Of a DNA stretch of 64,000 nucleotides, positions 39,801 through 46,826 are shown piece after piece. The notes below the pieces were generated by a model that saw only the letters and a program-made list of their open reading frames with translations, searched no databases and was not told where the DNA came from. Both the position numbers and the translations under genes were made by a program. Source of the DNA: Arthrobacter sp. Marseille-P9274 (GTDB lineage Bacteria > Actinomycetota > Actinomycetes > Actinomycetales > Micrococcaceae). Position 1 is the stretch's first letter; the number at the start of each line of letters is the position of its first letter. Location: assembly GCF_946892675.1 (NCBI RefSeq), contig NZ_CAMPOV010000001.1, positions 1,338,033-1,402,032 of the forward strand, in the 5' to 3' direction.

Positions 39801-40002
39801 CATCGGGGACGACGTCACGCTCGGCGTCGCCGCCTTTGTCCACTACGGCGTGACCATTGAAGACGGTGCCGTTGTCACCGCCGACTCCTTCGTGATGAAG
39901 GGGACGACCCTCACCCGGGGATCCCTGTGGGGTGGCAACCCGGCCGAAGAGGCCCGAGCCGCCGCCACGTCCCCCCTCGCACTGGAAAGGCCCGCATCAT
40001 GA
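36886..40002 (+). CDS. Triple carrier protein fused to Pls/PosA-type terminal membrane domain
   Basis: Proposed condensing/polymerising membrane subunit (1038 aa). Residues 1-41 are a Thr/Pro linker. Three carrier domains follow at about 42-110, 122-190 and 202-270, with phosphopantetheine serines S74, S154 and S234, each in LGADSLVM. Helices lie at about 305-333 and 358-383, beta-helix (hexapeptide-like) module 1 at 423-515, helices at 555-580 and 597-630, module 2 at 667-785, helices at 812-838 and 842-868, module 3 at 910-1025. This helix/module order is that of the C-terminal half of epsilon-poly-lysine synthetase (Pls/PosA family), where the three modules form peptide bonds iteratively. 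There is no adenylation domain. GTG start; AAGGAGC is 8 bases upstream. Confidence 0.85.
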   Translation: MNEFVETLPTSPGTTIPTTPTTSQRVDSPATPATGVNSADTSLERRLADLLASVVKKDDVAVDANFFYELGADSLVMAQFCARVRKQPDLPAVSIKDIYQHPTISALAAALAPAEEASATAQVQDRLAEVLAGVLDGKQVAVDSHFFQDLGADSLVMAKFCARVRKQPDLPKVSIKDVYQHPTIAALAAALAPAEEAPATAQVRDRLAEVLGGVLGIDDVPMDSDFFQELGADSLVMAKFCARVRKQPDLPQVSMKEIYRNPNISALAAALQVPPQQDKEAEPSPAVASVPETPPPMDARTWEYVLCGALQVLVYFGYCLLAGFIAVVGYQWLFPAAGPGNHHWLSHGTDFWVLYLRSIGYAAATFVLLCILPVAAKWIFIGRFRPKEIRIWSLAYFRFWLVKALMRTSPLSLMTGSPLTTFYLRAMGAKVGRNVMIMTNRLPICTDLLTIGEGTVIRKDAMLNGYRAHGGVIQLGGVTLGKEVIIGEGSVLDIDTSMGDRAQLGHRSALYTGQTVPAGERWHGSPGRPGGADYATVEPTPYRPWRRGWFAVSQVLTTLGLGRTIIGLAITLVVLANPNVAALLESHEWAFAEWVFYADAVAYAGLSVFGGTVMALVLITTLPRLLQLAVKPDTVYPLFGLRDAAARAVGKMTNSPMLGGIFGDSSYVVNYVRAIGYRQPQVQQTGSNFGTGFKHDNPYLTTIGTGTMIADGVSFMNADYSATSFKVSGVALGAHNFLGNAVLYPAEARTGDNCLLATKVMVPVDGPVRHDVGLLGSPAFEIPRSVLRDALPEEHRSPAHRRRDLAAKNRHNLLTMAFLMLVRWLNVSLAMLIMFAALELSDMFGFLALSAGFVVTLVVGSLVPIGIERLTTGFRRLKPQLCSIYDPYFWWHERYWKMSLQHRYATVFNGTPFKPLVWRLLGVRMGSRVFDDGCGIIERTLVTIGSRCTLNNGTTIQSHSQEDGMFKSDYNVIGDDVTLGVAAFVHYGVTIEDGAVVTADSFVMKGTTLTRGSLWGGNPAEEARAAATSPLALERPAS
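37009..37728 (+). repeat. Three tandem 240-bp carrier-domain repeats
   Basis: The three carrier domains repeat with an exact 240-bp period (Ser codons at 37105, 37345 and 37585). Around the second and third Ser codons about 55 bases are nearly identical (one synonymous difference, GAT/GAC), indicating recent duplication or gene conversion. Copy 1 is more diverged. Confidence 0.9.
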
Positions 40003-42617
40003 CCACCACCTCTGCGCTGACCTGCCGCACCGTCGCCGACCCCTCGTCGGGCCCGGGCAACGACCGGGCCGCCCCCGTGGGGGCCGCCCCGACGGCGATT
40101 CCCAGGTGGACGCAGGACCGCCGGCCGGGTCAGGGACGGGTCGAAGTTGCGGTTCCGGAGGACCTGCGCCAGGCCGTATGGACACTGTCCCGCACGCTGG
40201 ACGCGGCCCCTGCAGCGATCTGGCTGGCGGCCCACGCAAGGGTACTCCAGGCGCTGTCCGGCGAAACACAGGTCACGACCGGCTGCCGGGACGCATCGGG
40301 GACCTGGCCCTGCGAACTCGATTTGGGACTAGGGTCATGGCGGGCGCTGGTCTCCGCGGCCCGTATCCGGCAGGTACAGGCACACGCCGGTCGAGCCGAG
40401 GAACCACAGGCGGGGCGGACGCCGGTTTCCGCAGCGTACGAGGTGCTGCTCAGCACCGACCACGACGACGATCCCGAACTCCCGGAGGGCCTCGTCCTGG
40501 GCGTGTCCCTCCTCGACGCCGCAGGTGGCGAAGCGTTGCGCCTGCGCTACCGCCGCGACGTCCTCGACGAGGACGCAGCCGTCCGGATCGCCGGCTATCA
40601 CCTGAGCGCACTCCGCCATCTGGTCGCCGACCCCGATGCGGAGCCCGCCGATGCCGACCTCGTCGATCCCGACGAGCGGCGCCTGCAATTGGAACAGCTG
40701 GCCGGACCCGAGCGGCCCCGGCCCCAGCGGCGCTTCCACGAGCTGTTCGAGGAGCGAGTGCGGCAGCATCCCGAGCGTATCGCTGCCGTCCAGGCCTCAC
40801 GGCAGTGGACCTACGCGGAGCTGAACGCCCGTGCCAACCGGATCGCCCGTGCCCTGCTGGCCCACGGAGTACAGAGGGAGGACATTGTGGCGGTTGTCGC
40901 CGAGCGGGACCTCGAGTGGATGGCCGCAGTCATCGGCATCCTCAAGGCCGGAGGCGCGTACCTGCCGATCGAACCGCACTTTCCCTCCGAGCGGATCGCT
41001 AGAACGCTCACTCGGGCCGGATGCAGCACGGTACTGAGCGAGGAAGGCAGCACCACCACGCTCGACGAGGCACTCGAAGGGATGCCTGCAGTGACGAAGC
41101 TTCTGTTCGAGGACGTCGAGGCCGAGGGGCATGTCGCCGACGACCTCGGCATGGACGTGCGGCCAAACCAACTCGCCTACGTCTACTTCACCTCGGGCTC
41201 CACGGGCGAACCGAAGGGTGCGATGTGCGAGCACGAGGGGATGGTGAACCACCTGTACGCCAAGATCGAGGACCTCGGGATCGGCCCGGGTGACGTTGTC
41301 GCCCAGACCGCTCCCCAGTGTTTCGACATCTCGCTATGGCAGCTGGTCTCGGCCTTGCTCGTCGGCGGCCGCACACACATCGTCGGGCAGGACCGGATCC
41401 TCGACCTCGAGCGCTTCGTCGACACGATCGAACGGGGCGAAGTCGCGGTCTTCCAGGTCGTCCCGTCGTACCTGGATGCGGTGGTGGCTTACCTGGACGG
41501 CAAACCCCGCGCCCTGCCCAGCCTTCGGTGCGTCTCGGCGACCGGGGAGGCCCTGAAGCCGGAGCTAATCCGCCGCTGGTTCGCCGTGATGCCCGACGTC
41601 AAGCTAGTCAACGCCTATGGGCTGACGGAGACCTCGGACGACACGAACCACGAAGTGATGAGCTCCGCGCCCGCGGGTGACTACGTGCCGTTGGGGCCGC
41701 CGATCCCGAACGTCCGGATCCACATCCTCGACGAACGGCAGCGGCTCGTGCCACTCGGCGCACCGGGCGAGATCGCCTTCTCCGGGGTGTGCGTGGGCCG
41801 CGGCTACATCAACGACCCGGAGCGCACGGCACAGGCCTACTCCACCGACCCCTTCGTGGACGGCGCGCGGCTCTACCGGGCTGGCGACTATGGCCGCTGG
41901 TCACCGGACGGCAAGCTGGAGTACTTGGGCCGGCGGGACAACCAGGTCAAGATCTCAGGGTTCCGCATCGAGATCGGCGACATCGAGAACGCGCTGCTGC
42001 GGGTTCCCGGCGTCCGCGACGGCGCCGTGGTTGTCGGCGAGGGCGCCGGGCAGTCCAAGTTCCTGGTGGCGTTCTACTCCGGCAACCGGTCGCTCGACGT
42101 CGACGAAATCCGCAGCGAGATGGGCGCGCGGGTACCGGGCTACATGGTTCCGTCGACGTACAGGTGGCAGGAGAGCCTGCCCCTGACCGGCAACGGGAAG
42201 ATCGACCGAAAGGCCTTGACCCGCATGGCGCGGGAGATCGTTCCAGAGACCGGCACCGCCACGGAAGCCCTCTCGGCCACCGAGCAGCGGCTCGCCGAGG
42301 CATGGGCGACGGTGCTCGGCCTACCGGCGGGCCGGATCGGCGGGCAGGACTCGTTCTTTGAACTGGGCGGGACCTCGCTGTCCGCGGTGAAGCTCGCCGT
42401 CCTGCTCAAGCGCTCGGTGTCGATCAAGGACATCATGCAAACGCCAGTCCTGGCGGACCTGGCGACCCTGCTCGAGGCCTCGTCCCTGGCGGACGCTGCC
42501 GTTCCGGCCGCCCCGCGACCGGCGGGAGCCGCCGCGGAGCCCACCGCCATGGCCCCGGTAGGACAACCCCTTGACCACTCAAACCCGCAAATCGTGAAAC
42601 GAGAGGATCTCTCATGA
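39999..42617 (+). CDS. NRPS: half condensation domain, adenylation, carrier
   Basis: Amino-acid-activating subunit (872 aa). Residues about 45-225 match only the C-terminal lobe of a condensation domain; the HHxxxDG lobe is absent. The adenylation domain spans about 240-750, with A3 YFTSGSTGEPKG (396-407), A4 Asp D443 in FDISLWQ, A5 NAYGLTET (538-545), A7 YRAGDYG (D630) and A10 GNGKIDRK (K734). A carrier domain follows with S793 in LGGTSL. My by-eye specificity residues are D-I-W-Q-S-T-A-D; I do not match them to a known substrate, but the terminal acidic residue fits a basic side chain. GGAAAGG precedes ATG 39999, which overlaps the upstream stop (ATGA). Confidence 0.92.
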   Translation: MTTTSALTCRTVADPSSGPGNDRAAPVGAAPTAIPRWTQDRRPGQGRVEVAVPEDLRQAVWTLSRTLDAAPAAIWLAAHARVLQALSGETQVTTGCRDASGTWPCELDLGLGSWRALVSAARIRQVQAHAGRAEEPQAGRTPVSAAYEVLLSTDHDDDPELPEGLVLGVSLLDAAGGEALRLRYRRDVLDEDAAVRIAGYHLSALRHLVADPDAEPADADLVDPDERRLQLEQLAGPERPRPQRRFHELFEERVRQHPERIAAVQASRQWTYAELNARANRIARALLAHGVQREDIVAVVAERDLEWMAAVIGILKAGGAYLPIEPHFPSERIARTLTRAGCSTVLSEEGSTTTLDEALEGMPAVTKLLFEDVEAEGHVADDLGMDVRPNQLAYVYFTSGSTGEPKGAMCEHEGMVNHLYAKIEDLGIGPGDVVAQTAPQCFDISLWQLVSALLVGGRTHIVGQDRILDLERFVDTIERGEVAVFQVVPSYLDAVVAYLDGKPRALPSLRCVSATGEALKPELIRRWFAVMPDVKLVNAYGLTETSDDTNHEVMSSAPAGDYVPLGPPIPNVRIHILDERQRLVPLGAPGEIAFSGVCVGRGYINDPERTAQAYSTDPFVDGARLYRAGDYGRWSPDGKLEYLGRRDNQVKISGFRIEIGDIENALLRVPGVRDGAVVVGEGAGQSKFLVAFYSGNRSLDVDEIRSEMGARVPGYMVPSTYRWQESLPLTGNGKIDRKALTRMAREIVPETGTATEALSATEQRLAEAWATVLGLPAGRIGGQDSFFELGGTSLSAVKLAVLLKRSVSIKDIMQTPVLADLATLLEASSLADAAVPAAPRPAGAAAEPTAMAPVGQPLDHSNPQIVKREDLS

Positions 42618-43615
42618 CTTCGCCTGCACCCAGGACCCAGTTAGACGTGGAACGCCAAGCCGGCCGGCCACCGATGCTCACTGTCGAGAACGGAGACGAT
42701 TCCGCACGGTGGGCAGGACAGCACAGCGAGGCCCTGCGCATGGCGGTCGCCGAGCACGGCGCGGTCTTGGTCCGCGGGCTCGGCCTCCGCGATCCAGCCG
42801 AAGTAGCTGATGTCTACCGCCGGCTGGTCCCAAGCGGCCTCATGCCGGACCGGGAAGCCTTTGCCGCCAGGCAGCCCTATCTCGACGGCGTTTACTCGTC
42901 TCTGACATGGCCTGCGAACCAGCCCATGTGCATGCACCACGAAGTCAGCTACGCGCTCGAGTTCCCCGGTCTGATGCTCTTCGCTTGCCTCCAGGCGCCC
43001 AGCGCCGGCGGTGCGACCGGCGTGGCTGATGCCCGCGCAGTGCTGGACGCCCTGCCTGCGGAAATCGTCCAGCGGTTCGAAAGCGAGGGGTGGCTGCTAG
43101 CACGCAGCTACAACGAGGACATCGGGGCTACCTACGAGGAGGCGTTCGGGGTCGCCGACCGCGCCGCCGTCGAGGAATACTGCCGCGCCCACGCGATCGA
43201 GTTCGAGTGGCAGCCCGACGGAGAGCTCCGTACGCGGCAACGGCGCCCCGCCGTGGTGAGGCACCCAGTGACGGGCGAGCGCTGCTGGTTCAATCAGGTC
43301 GCGTTCTTGAACGAGTGGACGATCGCCCCCGAGGTGCGGGAGTACCTCGTGGACGTCTACGGTCCCGACGGACTGCCGTTCAACACGCGCTTCGGCAACG
43401 GCGAGCCGATCGGCGAGGACATCGTCGCCCTCTTGAACGAGGTCTACGAGGAACACACCCTCCGGACCCCTTGGGAAACCGGGGACCTCATGCTGGTCGA
43501 CAATATCCGCATGGCCCACAGCCGGGAGGCCTACGAGGGGCCTCGGGAGGTACTGGTCGGCATGGCCGAGCCGCGCAATGTATTTGATCTCGTTACCCAG
43601 GACGGTGCCCGATGA
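42614..43615 (+). CDS. SyrP-like Fe(II)/2-oxoglutarate dioxygenase
   Basis: TauD/TfdA-fold oxygenase (333 aa). The facial triad is H108-x-E110 (in MHHEVSYALEFP) with distal H302 (MAHSRE); R311 in GPREVLVG should bind 2-oxoglutarate. The MHHE-SYALE-P segment resembles SyrP-type enzymes, which hydroxylate amino acids held on carrier proteins. In this operon, beta-hydroxylation of the carrier-bound monomer is the natural inference. It overlaps both neighbours by 4 bases (ATGA). Confidence 0.88.
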   Translation: MTSPAPRTQLDVERQAGRPPMLTVENGDDSARWAGQHSEALRMAVAEHGAVLVRGLGLRDPAEVADVYRRLVPSGLMPDREAFAARQPYLDGVYSSLTWPANQPMCMHHEVSYALEFPGLMLFACLQAPSAGGATGVADARAVLDALPAEIVQRFESEGWLLARSYNEDIGATYEEAFGVADRAAVEEYCRAHAIEFEWQPDGELRTRQRRPAVVRHPVTGERCWFNQVAFLNEWTIAPEVREYLVDVYGPDGLPFNTRFGNGEPIGEDIVALLNEVYEEHTLRTPWETGDLMLVDNIRMAHSREAYEGPREVLVGMAEPRNVFDLVTQDGAR

Positions 43616-44685
43616 CTGACTACGCCAATTCCCCAGCCGCTGCCGCGTTGGAGCCGAAGACGGTTCCACCGTTCGCGGTCATTCCCGGATCCCAGGTGCA
43701 GGAGGTGCTCAGCGGCCGGGAGAAGCAGGTCGTCGAGCTGGTCGAGCAGACCTACCGGACGCACGCGGCCGGCGACTCGGTGAACCCCCCGTCCTACTTC
43801 CTGCGCTTCCCGGACCGGCCCTCATCGCGCATCATCGCGCTGCCCGCCTCGGTCGGAGGGGACGTAGGGGTCGACGGCATCAAGTGGGTCTCCAGCTTCC
43901 CGGACAACGTGGCGTCGGGGATACCCCGCGCCTCTGCCGTGCTGATACTCAACGACCGGGCGACTGGGTACCCCTTCGCCTGCATGGAGAGCTCCATCAT
44001 CAGCGCCTCCAGGACGGCGGCGTCGGCCGCCGCTGCCGCGGACTGGCTCAGCCGAGGACGGGGACGGGGACGCCCACGGCGCATCGGCTTCTTCGGCGTG
44101 GGCCTCATCGCCCGGTACATCCACACCTTCCTCGCCGAGACCGGTTGGTCCTTTGACGAGATCGGCGTGCACGACCTCTCGAGCGAGAGCGCGGAGGGGT
44201 TCAAGGGCTACCTCGAGCGCAGCGGCACCGCAGCCCGCGTGACCGTACATGGTAGCCCCGAACAGCTGATTCGGAGCAGCGACCTTGTCGTGTTCGCCAC
44301 CATCGCGGGCCAGCCGCACGTACACGACGTGGCGTGGTTCGAGCACAACCCGTTGGTGCTGCACGTGTCCCTGCGCGACCTCGCCCCGGAGATCCTGATG
44401 GCGTCGACCAACATTCTGGACGACGTCGACCACTGCCTGAAGGCCGGAACATCTGCCCACCTCGTGGAGCAGATGGTCGGTCACCGGGACTTCGTGGACG
44501 GCACCCTGGCCGATGTCATGGCCGGCAGGGTCTCGCTGGCGGACGACCGTCCGGTGGTGTTCTCGCCGTTCGGCCTGGGCGTGCTCGATTTGGCCGTGGG
44601 TAAGTTCGTCTACGACGAACTCGCCAGCCACGGCCAGCTCCGGGTGGTCGACGACTTCTTTTCCGAACTGCGACGGTACGGATGA
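43612..44685 (+). CDS. sbnB: SbnB-like 2,3-diaminopropionate synthase subunit
   Basis: NAD-dependent member (357 aa) of the ornithine cyclodeaminase/mu-crystallin family. By homology to SbnB it oxidatively cleaves N-(1-amino-1-carboxy-2-ethyl)-glutamate to L-2,3-diaminopropionate and 2-oxoglutarate. The substrate segment KWVSSFPDN (about 91-99) and Rossmann motif IGFFGVGLIARYI (about 157-169) are visible. It works with SbnA at the start of the operon; the 2-oxoglutarate released could also feed the neighbouring dioxygenase. ATGA overlap upstream. Confidence 0.9.
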   Translation: MTDYANSPAAAALEPKTVPPFAVIPGSQVQEVLSGREKQVVELVEQTYRTHAAGDSVNPPSYFLRFPDRPSSRIIALPASVGGDVGVDGIKWVSSFPDNVASGIPRASAVLILNDRATGYPFACMESSIISASRTAASAAAAADWLSRGRGRGRPRRIGFFGVGLIARYIHTFLAETGWSFDEIGVHDLSSESAEGFKGYLERSGTAARVTVHGSPEQLIRSSDLVVFATIAGQPHVHDVAWFEHNPLVLHVSLRDLAPEILMASTNILDDVDHCLKAGTSAHLVEQMVGHRDFVDGTLADVMAGRVSLADDRPVVFSPFGLGVLDLAVGKFVYDELASHGQLRVVDDFFSELRRYG

Positions 44686-44734
44686 CCCGCACCCGACCAC
44701 GTTCATCGATTCGCACCCACCGAGGAGTGACATG

Positions 44735-45877
44735 ATGCTCTCGCTACCGCAGATGCTGGGGAATGTATCCAAGGCAAACGTCCAGTCTCCAGACGACTGG
44801 GCAGGGTCGGTCACCGACGTCCTGCGGGACGCCGCGATCTACCACCACGCCGGAAACGGCTTCTACCGCGCCCAGTGTGACGCGTTAGGAGTCGATCCCG
44901 CCGCGATCAATGACATCAACGACCTTCAAGACCTGCCACTGCTGCCGGTCGGCATGTTTAAGCGTCCCGACGCCCAGGTGCTGCTCACCTGCTCTCTGGC
45001 CGACGTCGAGACCGAGACCAGCTCCAGCGGTACCCGAGGTGTCCCGTCCGTCGCCCGCCGCAACAGCGAGACAGTGACCCGGGCGCTGGTTGGACTGATC
45101 GGGACCTACCGCGAGTTCTTCAGCCTGTCCGGGGGCGCGGGACTTTTCTTGAACCCGTCGGACTCCGAAGCCTCGGAGATGGGTCTGCTCAAGGACCTCA
45201 ACATCCTCAACAGCGTCTTCGACCATCACGCATACCTCGTTGCCGACCGGGCGTTCGATGCCAGGGCGGCTCTGGAGCACCTGAGCCGGTGGAGGGGCCA
45301 CATGACCCGGCACATCGTCGGTCCGCCGTTCCTCATCAACCGGCTCTTCCGGTTCCTCGAGCAGGAGAAGATCAATGTGCGCTTGGACCCGTACAGCATG
45401 ATCATCACTCTCGGCGGTTGGAAGAAGCACACGGCCGAGGCCATCCCTGCTGAAGGCTTCCGGGAGCGCTGCCACGACCTGCTCGGCGTGCGCCCGGGGA
45501 ACGTGCGCGACATGTACGGGATGATCGAGTCGAACATGCTCGCGGTCGAATGCCACCTGCATCGCATGCACGTCCCGCCGTGGTGCTACATCTCCATCCG
45601 AGACCCTGGACAGACCGGCAAGGAGCTCGCTCCGGGGGACACCGGCACCATTGCCATAATGGACGCGCTCAGCACCAGCTATCCCGGTTTCCTCCTCACC
45701 GACGACGTGGGCGACGTCGAGACCGGCACCTGCGGGTGCGGGAGGACCGGCCAGGTCATCAACTTCCGCCGTCGGGGGCAGGGCGGCGGGCTTGGCCACT
45801 GCCCCGTCAGCATCGAGCGCTACCTCGCCGCGGGCACCACCGCCATCGATGAGGCGCCGGCTCTCGTGAAGGCCTGA
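44735..45877 (+). CDS. LuxE-family acyl-protein synthetase
   Basis: 380-residue ATP-dependent acyl-protein synthetase related to LuxE and distantly to PaaK/AMP-forming ligases. The nucleotide loop ETSSSGTRGVPS (about 90-101) and the later YGMIESN, typical of an AMP-forming core, are visible, as is a C-terminal Cys cluster (GTCGCGRTG). LuxE enzymes activate a carboxylate and pass it to a protein thiol. Here it may load or transfer an acyl or aminoacyl group to one of the four carriers. AGGAG lies 7 bases before ATG 44735 (ATG 44732 also possible). It begins 49 bases after sbnB and ends the operon. Confidence 0.8.
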   Translation: MLSLPQMLGNVSKANVQSPDDWAGSVTDVLRDAAIYHHAGNGFYRAQCDALGVDPAAINDINDLQDLPLLPVGMFKRPDAQVLLTCSLADVETETSSSGTRGVPSVARRNSETVTRALVGLIGTYREFFSLSGGAGLFLNPSDSEASEMGLLKDLNILNSVFDHHAYLVADRAFDARAALEHLSRWRGHMTRHIVGPPFLINRLFRFLEQEKINVRLDPYSMIITLGGWKKHTAEAIPAEGFRERCHDLLGVRPGNVRDMYGMIESNMLAVECHLHRMHVPPWCYISIRDPGQTGKELAPGDTGTIAIMDALSTSYPGFLLTDDVGDVETGTCGCGRTGQVINFRRRGQGGGLGHCPVSIERYLAAGTTAIDEAPALVKA

Positions 45878-45961
45878 GTTCGCGGCGCCTCAGCCACCGC
45901 CCGACCCGGTTGCCATGGCCCTGGCGAGGCCGGCGGGCAGGATATCGCGGGAACGCCCGTT

Positions 45962-45993
45962 CGACGGCGCCCGACCCATCGGGCGCCGTCGAG
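45962..45993. terminator. Bidirectional terminator at the end of the NRPS-like operon
   Basis: Perfect 14-bp arms TCGACGGCGCCCGA / complement with a CCCA loop, between the convergent LuxE-like gene and pgl. It can serve both strands; no long U-tract on either side. Confidence 0.65.
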
Positions 45994-46001
45994 CGGCCGC
46001 G

Positions 46002-46032
46002 GCGCAGGGGCACTAGGGCGCAGGGGCACTAG
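46002..46032. repeat. Two-copy 16-bp tandem repeat at the pgl stop
   Basis: GCGCAGGGGCACTAG occurs twice in tandem (46002-46016 and 46018-46032). The second copy includes the pgl stop codon (complement of CTA). A small local duplication. Confidence 0.8.
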
Positions 46033-46826
46033 TAGGTATCGCCCGCTGCGCGCAGGGCGTCCGGCAGCCGGGACGCCGCAGCCTGGTCGACCAGCCAGAG
46101 TGTTGCCTGCCGGCCGCGGGCTCCCGTCGCGGGGACCTGCACGTCGTTGGCACCCGACAGCGCCAGCCCTGCGGCGCAGGCCTTGTCCTCGCCGCCCACC
46201 ACGATCCAGACCTCCTCGGCGGAGTTGATCACGGGCAGGGTGAGGCTTACCCGCTGCGGCGGAGGCTTGGGGGAGTCCTCGACGCCAATGGCGGCACGCT
46301 CCAGCTCCCGGATCCCGGCCATGTCGGGAAAGAGCGAAGCGATGTGCCCGTCCGGACCCATTCCCAGCAACAGCACGTCAAAACGCGGCAGCGGAAGGCC
46401 GTCCCCGCCGTCGTTGGCGTCCCGGCCCGAGGCCCGGCGCAGTTCTTCGGCGTAAGCGTCCGCCGCTTCGTGCGGGCTCCCGAAGTCATCCGTGGAACCG
46501 AACGCGTGCACGCGTTCCTCGGCGATGTCCAGCGAGTCGAGGAGGGCCTGCCGGGCCTGCAGCTCGTTACGGTCCGGGCTGTCCTTAGCCACGAAACGTT
46601 CGTCGCCCCACCAGAAGTCCACCCGCCGCCAGTCCACGTCAACGCGCGAAGCATCGGCGGCGACCGCCCGCAAGGTGTTGATGCCCAGCGAGCCGCCGGT
46701 CAGGACGACCGAGGCGTCGCCATGGTGCTTCTGGGCCAGGGCAAGGCGCGCAATCAGCCGCCGCGCCGCTGCCGCGGCCAGGATCTCGGTGTCAGGGTGG
46801 ATGTGCAGGACCGGTTCAGCGTTCAC
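46029..46826 (-). CDS. pgl: 6-phosphogluconolactonase
   Basis: 265-residue DevB-type lactonase hydrolysing 6-phosphogluconolactone in the oxidative pentose phosphate pathway. It has the SIS-like fold segments LTGGSLGINTLRA, WWGDERFV, LLLGMGPDGHIASLFPD and PVINSAEEVWIVV. The start overlaps opcA by 11 bases; it is last in the six-gene operon. Confidence 0.95.
   Translation of the reverse strand: MNAEPVLHIHPDTEILAAAAARRLIARLALAQKHHGDASVVLTGGSLGINTLRAVAADASRVDVDWRRVDFWWGDERFVAKDSPDRNELQARQALLDSLDIAEERVHAFGSTDDFGSPHEAADAYAEELRRASGRDANDGGDGLPLPRFDVLLLGMGPDGHIASLFPDMAGIRELERAAIGVEDSPKPPPQRVSLTLPVINSAEEVWIVVGGEDKACAAGLALSGANDVQVPATGARGRQATLWLVDQAAASRLPDALRAAGDTY

Noticed and set aside
36886-40002. 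Simple hexapeptide acetyltransferase or serine acetyltransferase
   Set aside because: Three beta-helix modules alternate with six membrane helices behind carrier domains, which is the Pls/PosA arrangement and not that of soluble acetyltransferases.
35825-45877. Siderophore cluster of the staphyloferrin B type
   Set aside because: SbnA and SbnB are present, but there are no IucA/IucC-type synthetases, no citrate synthase homologue and no siderophore uptake or export genes.
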